Shown in pieces: positions 6,676 through 16,053 of a stretch of 16,054 nt of DNA (its first letter is position 1; each line of letters begins with the position of its first letter). A program made the translations under genes and the position numbers. The notes beneath the pieces were generated by a model, which was not told where the DNA came from, did not search any database, and saw only the letters and a list, made by a program, of their open reading frames with translations. The stretch comes from an uncultured Clostridia bacterium (GTDB taxonomy: Bacteria; Bacillota; Clostridia; TANB77; CAG-508): NCBI GenBank assembly GCA_947629965.1, contig CANRFS010000017.1:1-16054 (forward strand), written 5' to 3'.

Positions 6676-8493
6676 TTATGAAATATTTTCAAGAACTTTT
6701 TTATCGCAACTATATTCAAGTGGTATTTTGTAAAAGTCTTCATATATTTTTTTCCATACTTCAAAATTTTTGTCTTTCATTTTTTCAATATTTTCTCTGT
6801 CTGATAATTTTTCGTCTGGATATATTGGTTTTTCTATATTTATTATGTATTGTTGAACAGGGAAACCATCTTCTCCAATTATTTTACTGTCTTCCATTGT
6901 TATAAATATTGGTACAACTGGAACATTATTTCTTACAGCCAATTTAAAAGCTCCGTTTTTTAGTGGCTTTGGTTTTTTATAATTCCACCATAAACTTTGT
7001 TCTGGGTATATTAATATAAAGTCTCCTCTGTTTAGAATTATATCTACTGCTTTCATAAATTCTATCATTGTTCTTTTATTTGAGCTAAGTGGAAGTGTAT
7101 CGCAGTTTCTAAATAGAAATCCATATAAACCTGGAAAATTAGTGTAATTTCCTTCTCTTATTACTTTATATAATTTTTTAGTTTTTGACTGTTTGCAATT
7201 TCTAAATACTTCTTCTATTGAGAAACTGTCAAAGGGATTAAAGTGATTACATGTTAGCATTGCACCTGTTTCTACACTTTCCAAATTTTCTATTCCGTTT
7301 ACTTCTTTTATTATAAGTTTATTATCTTTTAATATATCGTTAAGATATTTTTCTCCCATTTTATTAGCAACTCTATTTTTTATTTTGCTATATCTTTTTT
7401 CTTTTAAATAGTCTACATTGTCTGGTGTTAATTCTATTGTTGGAGGATCTTCTTCAGCATCTATGTCGAATTTTCCTTCTTTTTCTAACTTTTCTATTTT
7501 ATCTATAATTGCTAATCTTTCTCTTGATTTGTCTGTTTCTTGACTTTGCAAAATTCTTAATATTTTATACTTTCTATCATCACCTACACAGTCACTTTCT
7601 TTTTGTGCAAGTGCTCTTAACATTTTATCTGCTTCTCTATCTTTGAATTTTTCTTCATCTGAATAGTTTTCTTTTATTTTTTGTATCTCATCAAAAAATT
7701 CAGTTTTTTTAGCATATTTCCAGAAATATTCTTTGTATAATATATCTTCAAAATGCCATGGTTTAAATGCTAAATTATAATGTATTAAATGTAATTTTTT
7801 TCTATCAACAGTATCTCCACCTATTGGCATTCTATCCCATGTATTTTTTATTATTTTAGTTCTACCCTTGCAAAGCCTGTTTAAATAGTCTTGATCTTGT
7901 GCAACTGAAAATTTTACCGTTTCAAGCAAATACAAAAATTTTTCTTGAAAATTAAATTTTCGAAGCTCATCTAAGTTCATAACAAGTACACCTGCATTAA
8001 AGTAGTCTCTATAATCTGCAACTCCAACTACTTTTTCTACATATTCTTGGAATACTTCTATTGTTTGAATTACATCATCTGGTGCTGCTGCAACTAAATT
8101 ATCTCCCATATTAATATTATATAAATTTGCAACATCTGACAATGCTACAATATCAACATCTAAATAAAGTACTTTGTCATATTGTGGATAAAGATCAGGT
8201 ATAAATAGTCTAAAATATGTTGTTTTAGAATAATAGTCACGTGTATATAACTTGTCTTTTAATTCTTCAATATAATAGTTTAAGTCGACAAATTCTATAT
8301 TTACATTCTCTCTTTCATATTTTTTAATTTTTTCTTGATTTTCTTCTGTTATATCTGTATATAAGATTTTAACTAAATAATAATTTTTGCTTGAAGAATT
8401 GTCAATTATTGATTGAAGTGCTACTGCCAAAAATGGTATATATCTATCATCTACGGCAAAAAATATTGGTATTCTATTTAATTTTTTCTTCAT
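6676..8493 (-). CDS. Two-domain GT8 glycosyltransferase fused to a PlsC-type acyltransferase
   Basis: A 605-residue product. The ATG at 8493 is preferred over the one at 8505 because GGAGG lies 5 bases before it; it overlaps the end of the upstream gene by 20 bases. Residues 8-250 are a GT8 (LgtC/galactosyltransferase-like) domain: FFAVDDRYIPFLAVALQS at the start, the metal-binding DVD at 112-114, FNAGVLVMNLD, and a late HYN...KPWH motif near 238-247. Residues about 265-365 are a charged, partly coiled linker. Residues about 375-600 are a PlsC acyltransferase domain with NHFNPFD (His417, Asp422, exact H-x4-D) and IYPEQSLWW near 495-503. The fusion suggests a sugar and a fatty acid are added to the same or consecutive intermediates of a membrane glycolipid or wall glycopolymer. 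The substrate cannot be told from sequence. No in-phase CGG is present. Confidence 0.9.
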   Translation of the reverse strand: MKKKLNRIPIFFAVDDRYIPFLAVALQSIIDNSSSKNYYLVKILYTDITEENQEKIKKYERENVNIEFVDLNYYIEELKDKLYTRDYYSKTTYFRLFIPDLYPQYDKVLYLDVDIVALSDVANLYNINMGDNLVAAAPDDVIQTIEVFQEYVEKVVGVADYRDYFNAGVLVMNLDELRKFNFQEKFLYLLETVKFSVAQDQDYLNRLCKGRTKIIKNTWDRMPIGGDTVDRKKLHLIHYNLAFKPWHFEDILYKEYFWKYAKKTEFFDEIQKIKENYSDEEKFKDREADKMLRALAQKESDCVGDDRKYKILRILQSQETDKSRERLAIIDKIEKLEKEGKFDIDAEEDPPTIELTPDNVDYLKEKRYSKIKNRVANKMGEKYLNDILKDNKLIIKEVNGIENLESVETGAMLTCNHFNPFDSFSIEEVFRNCKQSKTKKLYKVIREGNYTNFPGLYGFLFRNCDTLPLSSNKRTMIEFMKAVDIILNRGDFILIYPEQSLWWNYKKPKPLKNGAFKLAVRNNVPVVPIFITMEDSKIIGEDGFPVQQYIINIEKPIYPDEKLSDRENIEKMKDKNFEVWKKIYEDFYKIPLEYSCDKKVLENIS

Positions 8494-9334
8494 ATAAACC
8501 TCCATTGTTTTTTAATTGCTTTTCAAATTTTTCTTTTAATTCTAAATATTCTTCCAAATCTTTATCGAACATATGGCATCTTAAAAGTTTATGTACTTTT
8601 TCTACATGCCATTGTTTATAATTTTCTATACATGGATATGGGAAAAGTATTAATCTTTTAGCAAAATGACATATTACAGTATCTTTTCTTCTAAAACTTC
8701 CTTGCTCATTATATATTCTTGGAAGTAACAATTTTTTGGTTGTTGATCTAAAAATTGCATCTTGGTCTGCAAATAGCATTTTTGTTGTTTTTATTAAATT
8801 TCTTGCTTTTTCTAAAAGTTTTGTTTCTTTTATTTTTTTCATATTTAATAATAACATACCTGCATTTATATAGTCTGGTCTTATAAACCAAGATCCATAT
8901 TTTTCTTTTACTGCTGCATATTCATAATCTGAAATATCTATATTGTATAGTTTTGAAATATCGTCTGCTGCCATCATATCTATATCTAAATATAATAGTT
9001 TGTCAGGCATATTTGGAACCATATCTGCAAGTAATCGAAGTAATGTATATGGTGTGCAATAAGCATTTTCATTTTTGCATTTGCCAAATTCTTGCTCATA
9101 TAAATCAGTTACATCAACTTTTATTACCTCATTATCAGATTTTTTTGATTTTACAACTTCATTTAAAAATTCAATTTGCTCCTCTGAAATAGCTTTATAT
9201 TCTGGTTTTATTCTTGTTACATCCATTGTAAAAATATAACATTTTACAGTTTCAGATGTTTTATTTGTAATTGATATTAATTCTGTAAGTGCACCATCAA
9301 ATACTTTTTCATTTCCACATAAAAGTAAATTCAT
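8474..9334 (-). CDS. GT8-family glycosyltransferase
   Basis: A 286-residue protein of the LgtC-like GT8 family, which moves a hexose from a nucleotide sugar with retention of configuration. The N-terminal strand is MNLLLCGNEKVF. A nucleotide-sugar region leads to LLYLDIDMM, whose DxD (Asp117, Asp119) binds the metal. Then come YINAGMLLLNMKK, DQDAIFR, a late HFAKRLILFPYP and KQWHVEK, typical of the C-terminal half. There is no signal peptide or membrane segment, so it is probably a peripheral cytoplasmic enzyme. It is first in its unit, with AAGGAAG about 7 bases before the ATG and a consensus promoter upstream. Its stop overlaps the next gene, so translation is coupled to the GT8-PlsC fusion. 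The two GT8 domains are diverged from each other rather than a recent copy. Confidence 0.9.
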   Translation of the reverse strand: MNLLLCGNEKVFDGALTELISITNKTSETVKCYIFTMDVTRIKPEYKAISEEQIEFLNEVVKSKKSDNEVIKVDVTDLYEQEFGKCKNENAYCTPYTLLRLLADMVPNMPDKLLYLDIDMMAADDISKLYNIDISDYEYAAVKEKYGSWFIRPDYINAGMLLLNMKKIKETKLLEKARNLIKTTKMLFADQDAIFRSTTKKLLLPRIYNEQGSFRRKDTVICHFAKRLILFPYPCIENYKQWHVEKVHKLLRCHMFDKDLEEYLELKEKFEKQLKNNGGLYEEKIK

Positions 9335-9372
9335 AATTTTACTTCCTTTTAATATTTTTTTAAACTAGAAAT

Positions 9373-9401
9373 ATTATAATATATAAATCGATTTTTTTCA
9401 A
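9373..9401 (-). promoter_or_regulatory. Sigma-A promoter of the glycosyltransferase/acyltransferase unit
   Basis: Minus strand: TTGAAA at 9401-9396, a 17-base spacer, then TATAAT at 9378-9373. It is about 39 bases before the first ATG. With the terminator at 5851-5890 it defines a three-gene unit. Confidence 0.8.
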
Positions 9402-9432
9402 CATCAATCTTAAAGTAATACTTGCTTAAAAA

Positions 9433-11028
9433 TTATTCTTCCAATAAATATGCTGTTATTCTATAATTTTTAACTAATTCATTTGCTTCATCATATGCAA
9501 TTGAAATACTTTCTATAATTATTTTTCTATATTCATTGATATATATTTCATTGTTTTCTTCCATATATTCATCTATATTGTCACTATTATAAATATAATT
9601 TTTTAATTCATTTGATAAGTTAAGTTTAAATTCTATGCCTCCTTTACTTTCAAACTCTATATTTTCAAAAGCATCGTTCAAATTTTCTTCTCCATTGATT
9701 GCATCTATGAAATACATTCTGCTGTATCCTTTTGTATTTATATAATTACTATTTGAATATCCATAAATGTATTTTATTGTATCATATTTGCTATTATCGC
9801 TAAATGATCTAATTGTCTCAATATCTTTTTGTGTTAATAAATCATTAATTTTATCATTTCCCTTTAAGTAAATATATGCTCCGTAAATTTTATCTTTTTC
9901 CTTTGCTGTATAGCTAGATTTTTGTTTATATAGTTTTAAATTGTTATATTGACTTAATTCTGAAACTTTAAACATATTTATATATGGAATAATTGTAGAA
10001 ATTATAATTATTGCAATTAATGCAATTAGCACATTTCCTATTTTCTCTTTATTTTTTAGATACATTATCACATAAATAATTTCAAATATTATAAGCATTA
10101 CACACAAATATCTTAGTTCTGTAAATCCATTATTTGATATCCTTATTCCAATTGAATAAATTTGTAAAATTATAAATGGTATAAACAATATAGGTAGCCA
10201 CTTATTTATTTTATTTACTGTATCTTCATCTTTAAAAGAAGAAGCCATAGTCCAAATAGGGCATCCTAATATGAAAAGGCATGCAAGTATTCTAAATATT
10301 TGGTTTGATGGTATAGCTCCTAAAAAGATTATTTTTGCTATATACATGTAAATTATTACAAATGCCATTATTACAAGGGTATTTAAAATATATTTTATAA
10401 GAACTTTTGAAAATTTTCCAGTCTCACTATCTACATTATAAAAAGAATATATAATTGCAGGTATATAATATATACCTAATAATAATATTTCTACTCTCAA
10501 TAATAATGAATATCCTACATTATTTAATATTAAGGAAATAAATATTAATAATATGATAGCAGAGCCTATTGCTAAAATTACATAAACAATACCTGATTTT
10601 AAAATATTTAAAAATACACGTGTAATGTATACATCAAATGGTTTATCACTTTTCTTAAAGTTAAGAAATATGGCTAAAATAGAAATTGATAAGCAATAGC
10701 AAGTTATTAATCTTGGTATAAAATCATATTTAATCTCATTTAATCCATATACAAATATGCCAGATATTATACCTGCTATTACATAAAAAGCAATTTTTTT
10801 ATGTAGTTTTTTTACATTACATGTTTCTAATAAAAAAGTTGTTATAGAAAAAATTATTGCAAAACTATTTATATTAGAAATTACATGATTACTAAAAAAA
10901 TTATTGTTTAAATTAATTGCAGATATAATAGTAATTATAAATATTGTAATCATTGTTACAGGAAATCTTTCTACACTTTTTCTAAATAAAGAGTAGATAC
11001 TTTTTAAATTTTCTTTTATTTTTTTCAT
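9433..11028 (-). CDS. DUF4153-like polytopic membrane protein
   Basis: A 531-residue protein. After a basic N-terminus, residues about 22-375 contain some ten to twelve hydrophobic segments. About 155 C-terminal residues follow that are hydrophilic and rich in Asn, Tyr, Glu and Lys, probably outside the membrane. The arrangement, and the FPVT start of the first segment, resemble DUF4153 membrane proteins; their function is not known to me. GGAGG lies 7 bases before the ATG, and the gene starts 25 bases after the methyltransferase stop, so it is probably read from the same transcript. No in-phase CGG is seen. The family assignment is moderately sure; the gene itself is certain. Confidence 0.85.
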   Translation of the reverse strand: MKKIKENLKSIYSLFRKSVERFPVTMITIFIITIISAINLNNNFFSNHVISNINSFAIIFSITTFLLETCNVKKLHKKIAFYVIAGIISGIFVYGLNEIKYDFIPRLITCYCLSISILAIFLNFKKSDKPFDVYITRVFLNILKSGIVYVILAIGSAIILLIFISLILNNVGYSLLLRVEILLLGIYYIPAIIYSFYNVDSETGKFSKVLIKYILNTLVIMAFVIIYMYIAKIIFLGAIPSNQIFRILACLFILGCPIWTMASSFKDEDTVNKINKWLPILFIPFIILQIYSIGIRISNNGFTELRYLCVMLIIFEIIYVIMYLKNKEKIGNVLIALIAIIIISTIIPYINMFKVSELSQYNNLKLYKQKSSYTAKEKDKIYGAYIYLKGNDKINDLLTQKDIETIRSFSDNSKYDTIKYIYGYSNSNYINTKGYSRMYFIDAINGEENLNDAFENIEFESKGGIEFKLNLSNELKNYIYNSDNIDEYMEENNEIYINEYRKIIIESISIAYDEANELVKNYRITAYLLEE

Positions 11029-11053
11029 TTAAATTCCTCCATGTAAAATAATT

Positions 11054-11951
11054 TTACTTTTTCTTTTTTAATTTTGCAACAAAAAATCCTTCATATAATT
11101 CACTTGGACAGACACACATTGTACCTTTAATATTTACTGGAAGGAGTGGTATTTGCTTAAACATTTCACTATTTATTGGTAAAACTTCTATGTTTGGCAT
11201 TTTTAATATTTCTTTTATTATGTTTTCATTTTCTTCTTTCAAAATAGAACAAGTTGAATAAATAAGTTCTCCTTGTGCTTTTAATATTTTAATTGCCTTT
11301 TTTATTAGCTCTTTTTGAGTTTTAATTGACCTTTGTACTAATTCCTCTGTAAATATTTTATCTATATCATTGTTTAAATTTAGGGTTCCGCTTCCGCGAA
11401 CAGGGCGCATCTAGCAAGATTTTATCGAATGAAAAGAAGTTGTCTAATTTTCTTGCATCTTTAAGCATTACTGTAACACGTGACGCTCCCTGCTTTTCTA
11501 AATTATATCTTAATCTATCCGCTCTTATTTTATTTTTTTCACATGCAGTAATCATTGCTTTATTATTAGATAAATTAGCCATTTGAGTAGTTTTTCCACC
11601 TGGAGCTGCTGCCATATCAAGTATATTTTCTCCTTCTTTTGGATCAACTACTATTGCAGGTATCATAGAAGATAAACTTTGAACATAAATTTCTCCATTT
11701 TTATAAATATCTAATTCTTTAATTGTATTTAAATCTTCTACGATAAATGCTGTTTTATTCCACTCTACTTCTTTATACTTTACATTTAGATTGTTTAATT
11801 TATCTTTTACGGAATTTACATCGGTTTTATATGTATTAACTCTAAAAGTAGTAGGCCTATTTGCATAAAGCTCCTCTACTATTTTATTTACATCTTTTTC
11901 TTCATATTCATTTAAAAGCATTTTGTATAAGAACTCTGGTATTTTATTCAA
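11054..11951 (-). CDS. NOL1/NOP2/sun-family RNA cytosine-C5 methyltransferase; TTG start; read through a +1 shift at CGGA
   Basis: A 298-residue product when the C at 11396 is skipped. The TTG start (11951-11949) overlaps the mnmA stop as TTGA and is preceded by GGAGGAGG, so translation is coupled to mnmA. Residues 1-100 are the N-terminal RNA-binding part (NKIPEFLYKML, NRPTTFRVNTYK). The SAM site is DMAAAPGGKTTQMA at 112-125. Motif IV is DAPCSGSGT, restored by the shift (Cys184, Ser185, Gly186), and motif VI is IYSTCS with the second cysteine, Cys234. Both cysteines of the m5C mechanism are therefore present only in the shifted product. There is no NusB domain (unlike RsmB) and no C-terminal PUA extension, so it is a short family member; tRNA or rRNA could be the target. 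In frame zero the protein ends 9 codons after the CGG. Confidence 0.88.
11393..11396 (-). other. CGGA +1 frameshift site in the methyltransferase gene
   Basis: Minus strand: GCG CCC TGT TCG CGGA AGC GGA ACC CTA. As a triplet, CGG gives P-C-S-R-K-R-N-P. Skipping the C at 11396 gives D-A-P-C-S-G-S-G-T-L, the invariant motif IV of RNA m5C methyltransferases, and opens the remaining 112 residues. Confidence 0.92.
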
Positions 11952-13004
11952 GCTATTTTTCCTCCTCCGAACAACAATATCATTTATATAAAAAACTGCA
12001 GACTGTCCTGGAGTTATTGCTCTTTGTGGTTCATCAAAAACAACTTTTATTTTATTATCTTCCATAGGATAAATTGTACTTGCATATTCTTTTGCAGAAT
12101 ATCTTGTTTTTGTATTAACCTTTAAAGGCTCAGTTATTTCATCAAATAGTATCAAATTTACATCTTCTACTATAAATTCTTTTTTGTATAATTCCTTTTC
12201 TTCTCCAACTATTACTTCATTTTTTTCTTTGTTAAAGCCTAAAACAAATAATGGAACTGAATTTGATATACCAAGTCCTTTTCTTTGACCTATTGTGTAA
12301 TTATATAGCCCTGTATGTTTACCTAGTATTTCTCCTTTTGCGTTTACAATGTTTCCGTTTTTAGGTTTTAAATCCGAATTAATCTCTAAAAATTTTTTAT
12401 AATTTCCGTCAGGAATAAAGCAAATATCTTCACTGTCAGGTTTATTTGCTACCTTCAAATTGTTTTTTCTTGCGATTTCTCTAATTTGTTCTTTATTTCC
12501 AAAATCAGCAAGTGGAAATAAAATATGTTCTACTAAATCTTTTGGAATATTCCATAAAACATAGCTTTGGTCCTTTTTACCTGCATTTGATTTTTTAAGT
12601 ACCCATCTTCCATACTCTTTGCTGTACTCTGTTTTTGCATAATGTCCTGTTGCTATATAGTTACAACCTAACTCTTTTGCCTTTTCGTACATGTATCCAA
12701 ATTTCATATATTTATTGCATTCTATACATGGATTTGGTGTTTTGCAGTTTGCATAGCAATTTATAAAATCATCAATTACATGGTTTTTAAACTCTTCTTT
12801 GTAATTATATATAAAGTGTGGAACACCCATTGAATTACATACATTTTTTGCGTCTAAATATGTATTTGTATTACAACACGAACTTCCTGCAAATAATTCT
12901 AATGTTGTTCCTATTACTTCGTATCCTTGTTCTTTTAAAAGCAGAGCTGCAACACTACTGTCAACACCTCCGCTCATACCTATTAATACTCTTTTATTTT
13001 CCAT
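11948..13004 (-). CDS. mnmA: tRNA-specific 2-thiouridylase MnmA; read through a +1 shift at CGGA near its end
   Basis: A 351-residue product when the C at 11969 is skipped: 345 codons, then GGGKIA and TGA. MnmA makes the 2-thio group of U34 in Lys, Glu and Gln tRNAs, using sulfur relayed from a cysteine desulfurase. Visible parts are the PP-loop SGGVDSS (11-17), the catalytic Cys96 in NPCIECNKYMKF, the persulfide-bearing Cys195 in SEDICFIPDGNY, the tRNA-binding GxYxYTIGQRKGLGI region and the C-terminal beta-barrel (PGQSAVFY). The ATG at 13004 is preferred over 13013 because AAGGA lies 8 bases before it; it overlaps the sufU stop by 11 bases. Without the shift the frame runs straight into the methyltransferase frame and gives a fused 545-residue protein instead of the normal VVGGGKIA end. 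Adjacent sufU suggests a shared sulfur supply. Confidence 0.92.
11966..11969 (-). other. CGGA +1 frameshift site at the end of mnmA
   Basis: Minus strand: ATT GTT GTT CGGA GGA GGA AAA ATA GCT TGA. As a triplet, CGG gives V-V-R-R-R-K-N and no stop. Skipping the C at 11969 gives V-V-G-G-G-K-I-A-stop, the usual glycine-rich end of MnmA, with the stop overlapping the next start. The GGAGGAGG just after the site is also the ribosome-binding site of the next gene. Confidence 0.88.
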
Positions 13005-13443
13005 TATTTTCATCCTTTTTTTCTAGTATTTTTTCTATTGTGTGCCATGCAAGAAGTGCACATTTTACTCTTGCTGGCATATTTGATACATTTTTAAAAG
13101 CAATTGCATCTTCTAGTTTTTCAAGTTCTTTTTCATCTGTTATTTCTCTTTTTATCATACCAATAAATGTTTTAATAATTTCTTTTGCTTCATCTAGTGT
13201 TTTTCCTTTTAAGGTATCTATCATTATAGATGTAGAAGCTTGAGATATTGCACATCCGTGTCCAGCAAATGCCATATCTTTTATAACATTTCCATCTAAT
13301 TTCATTTGAAGTTTTATTTCATCACCACAATTAGGATTATGTCCCATTTCTGAATAATCTGCATTTTTTAATTCCTTTTTATTGTAGGAATTCATACTAT
13401 GCTCCATTATAAGTTCATTATATACTTCTGTTAAATCTTCCAT
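12994..13443 (-). CDS. sufU: SufU iron-sulfur assembly / sulfur-transfer protein
   Basis: A 149-residue zinc protein that accepts sulfur from SufS in Gram-positive bacteria. Ligand residues are Cys39 and Asp41 in NPNCGDEI, Cys64 in GHGCAISQAS and Cys128 in RVKCALLAWHT. The length and the roughly 20-residue insertion after the second cysteine match SufU rather than IscU. AGAGG lies 5 bases before the ATG at 13443. It starts 13 bases after the ATPase stop and overlaps mnmA by 11 bases at the other end. The coding-strand CGG in CAC GGA TGC is out of phase and is read as H-G, so out-of-phase CGGA does not cause a shift. The partner enzyme SufS lies two genes upstream, separated by an unrelated ATPase gene. 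Confidence 0.95.
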   Translation of the reverse strand: MEDLTEVYNELIMEHSMNSYNKKELKNADYSEMGHNPNCGDEIKLQMKLDGNVIKDMAFAGHGCAISQASTSIMIDTLKGKTLDEAKEIIKTFIGMIKREITDEKELEKLEDAIAFKNVSNMPARVKCALLAWHTIEKILEKKDENNGK

Positions 13444-13456
13444 TTTGACCTCTTTC

Positions 13457-14647
13457 TTATTTGTTATCTAATAACCAGTCTATAACATTTATTTTTTTAA
13501 TTCCATCAAAATCTATTATTGGTTCTATATCCATGCTTAAAATATATTTAGGATAATTATCATTTATAGCTTTTAAAGCAGATAATTCTCTTTCGAGAGT
13601 TGCATTTTCTCTTGTTGTGTATGCAACTTGAAAATAATTAAATCCATCTTTATTTTCCGCAATAAAATCTATTTCTTTTTCTCCTGTTTTTCCAACATAT
13701 ACTTTATACTCTCTTCTTATTAATTCAAGATACACAATATTTTCTAAAATACGCCCCATATCTAAATTTCTTCTACCTAGCAAAGCATATCTCATTGTAA
13801 CATCTGTTGCATAATACTTTTCTCCAGTTTGTAGATATTGTTTTCCTTTTATATCAAATCTTGAAACTTTATTAAATACATAACTTTCTACCAATGAATC
13901 TAAATAACTTTCTACTGTATGAATAGAAATTGCTCTTCCTTCTAAATTAAGAGTATCTGTTATTTTTTTTATAGATAATGAATTTCCTATATTATCAAAC
14001 ATAAATTTTGCTATATTCTTTAACATAGATATATCTGATATTTTTCTTCTTGTAGATATATCTTTTAATATAATTGTATTATATAAACTTTCTAGGTAAT
14101 CATCTACTTCTGTTTCGCTTTCTAATTTTAAAGCATATGGAAATGAACTTCTATTTATATATTGCATATATAATTTTTCATCTGCTTCTTTATTATAATA
14201 ACTCGCATATTCTTTAAAAGATAATGGATATATTTTTATTTCTATATATCTTCCAGATAATAGTGTTGCAAGTTCTCCTGATAATAAATAAGCATTAGAG
14301 CCTGTTATATAAATATCCACATTTTTTATTATATATAATCCATCAACTGCTTTTTGAAATTTATCTACATTTTGTACTTCATCTAAAAAAACATAATACT
14401 GATCTTTATCAACTATTTTTTCTTTTATAAAATTATATAAGCTCTTATAGTTCTCAAATTCATATTCTGGATTTTCTAAATTTATTGATATTATGTGATC
14501 GTCATTTATTCCTAGACTTTTTAAATATTCTATATATAGCTGAAATAAAGTTGATTTTCCAGACCTTCTTATTCCTGTTATTACTTTTATCAAATCTTTA
14601 CCTTTCCATTTTTTTAATTTCTCTATATATTCTTTTCGTTCTATCAT
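13457..14647 (-). CDS. AAA-family ATPase with DUF4143 C-terminal domain
   Basis: A 396-residue protein of the AAA_14/DUF4143 family. The Walker A is GIRRSGKST (25-33, Lys31) and the Walker B is YYVFLDEVQ (Asp89, Glu90). YITGSNAYLLSGELATLLSGRY is the sensor and SGR region. A winged-helix-like middle section runs about 195-275. The C-terminal DUF4143 part contains GKTGEKEIDFIAENKDG, a PD-(D/E)xK nuclease-like core with Gln where a catalytic Lys or Glu might stand. The family is common as lone accessory genes of unknown role and is often horizontally mobile. The ATG at 14647 was chosen over 14677 because GGAGG lies 7 bases before it. The gene sits between sufS and sufU with its own promoter, which suggests an insertion into a suf cluster. 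There is no in-phase CGG. Confidence 0.88.
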   Translation of the reverse strand: MIERKEYIEKLKKWKGKDLIKVITGIRRSGKSTLFQLYIEYLKSLGINDDHIISINLENPEYEFENYKSLYNFIKEKIVDKDQYYVFLDEVQNVDKFQKAVDGLYIIKNVDIYITGSNAYLLSGELATLLSGRYIEIKIYPLSFKEYASYYNKEADEKLYMQYINRSSFPYALKLESETEVDDYLESLYNTIILKDISTRRKISDISMLKNIAKFMFDNIGNSLSIKKITDTLNLEGRAISIHTVESYLDSLVESYVFNKVSRFDIKGKQYLQTGEKYYATDVTMRYALLGRRNLDMGRILENIVYLELIRREYKVYVGKTGEKEIDFIAENKDGFNYFQVAYTTRENATLERELSALKAINDNYPKYILSMDIEPIIDFDGIKKINVIDWLLDNK

Positions 14648-14665
14648 AATATCGCCTCCAATATC

Positions 14666-14694
14666 ATTATATAACATTTATAAATAATTTGCAA
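14666..14694 (-). promoter_or_regulatory. Promoter of the ATPase gene, with its -35 inside a perfect dyad
   Basis: Minus strand: TTGCAA at 14694-14689, a 17-base spacer, then TATAAT at 14671-14666. The transcript would start very close to the GGAGG, so the 5' leader is minimal. The -35 hexamer lies within the 14680-14713 inverted repeat. Confidence 0.6.
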
Positions 14695-14713
14695 TACATT
14701 GCAAATTATTTAT
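14680..14713. repeat. Perfect 16-bp inverted repeat, possible operator or terminator
   Basis: Arms ataaataatttgcaat and attgcaaattatttat (14680-14695 and 14698-14713) are separated by AC. The repeat lies after the sufS stop and over the -35 of the ATPase promoter. It could be an operator for a dimeric repressor, or a hairpin ending the sufS transcript. Confidence 0.6.
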
Positions 14714-14735
14714 ATTTTCAATGATTGTTTGCATT

Positions 14736-15963
<1,228 letters not shown>

Positions 15964-15993
15964 ATTTTATCCTTTCCATAAATTGTAATTTGT

Positions 15994-16053
15994 TTAATTT
16001 ATTACTGTAAAATAGTTTAATATAATTTTTTCAAGACGTCCTTCTTCACCAAA
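15994..16053 (-). CDS. Possible 3' end of the gene upstream of sufS
   Basis: A minus-strand frame of 19 codons (FGEEGRLEKIILNYFTVIN) enters from beyond the window and stops with TAA 30 bases before the sufS ATG. Its charged-then-hydrophobic pattern could be a protein end. A SufB/SufD-type gene is what one would expect here, but the fragment is too short to recognise and may not be coding. Confidence 0.25.
   Translation of the reverse strand, partial: FGEEGRLEKIILNYFTVIN

Noticed and set aside
11948..11950. Mycoplasma-like code with UGA as tryptophan
   Set aside because: TGA ends mnmA exactly where the family ends, and tryptophans in conserved places use TGG.
11367..13013. A genuine MnmA-methyltransferase fusion protein
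   Set aside because: The fusion frame replaces the conserved GGG end of MnmA by RRRKNS and crosses a TGA, TTG start and GGAGG ribosome site that exist only in the +1 frame. Separate genes explain the sequence better.
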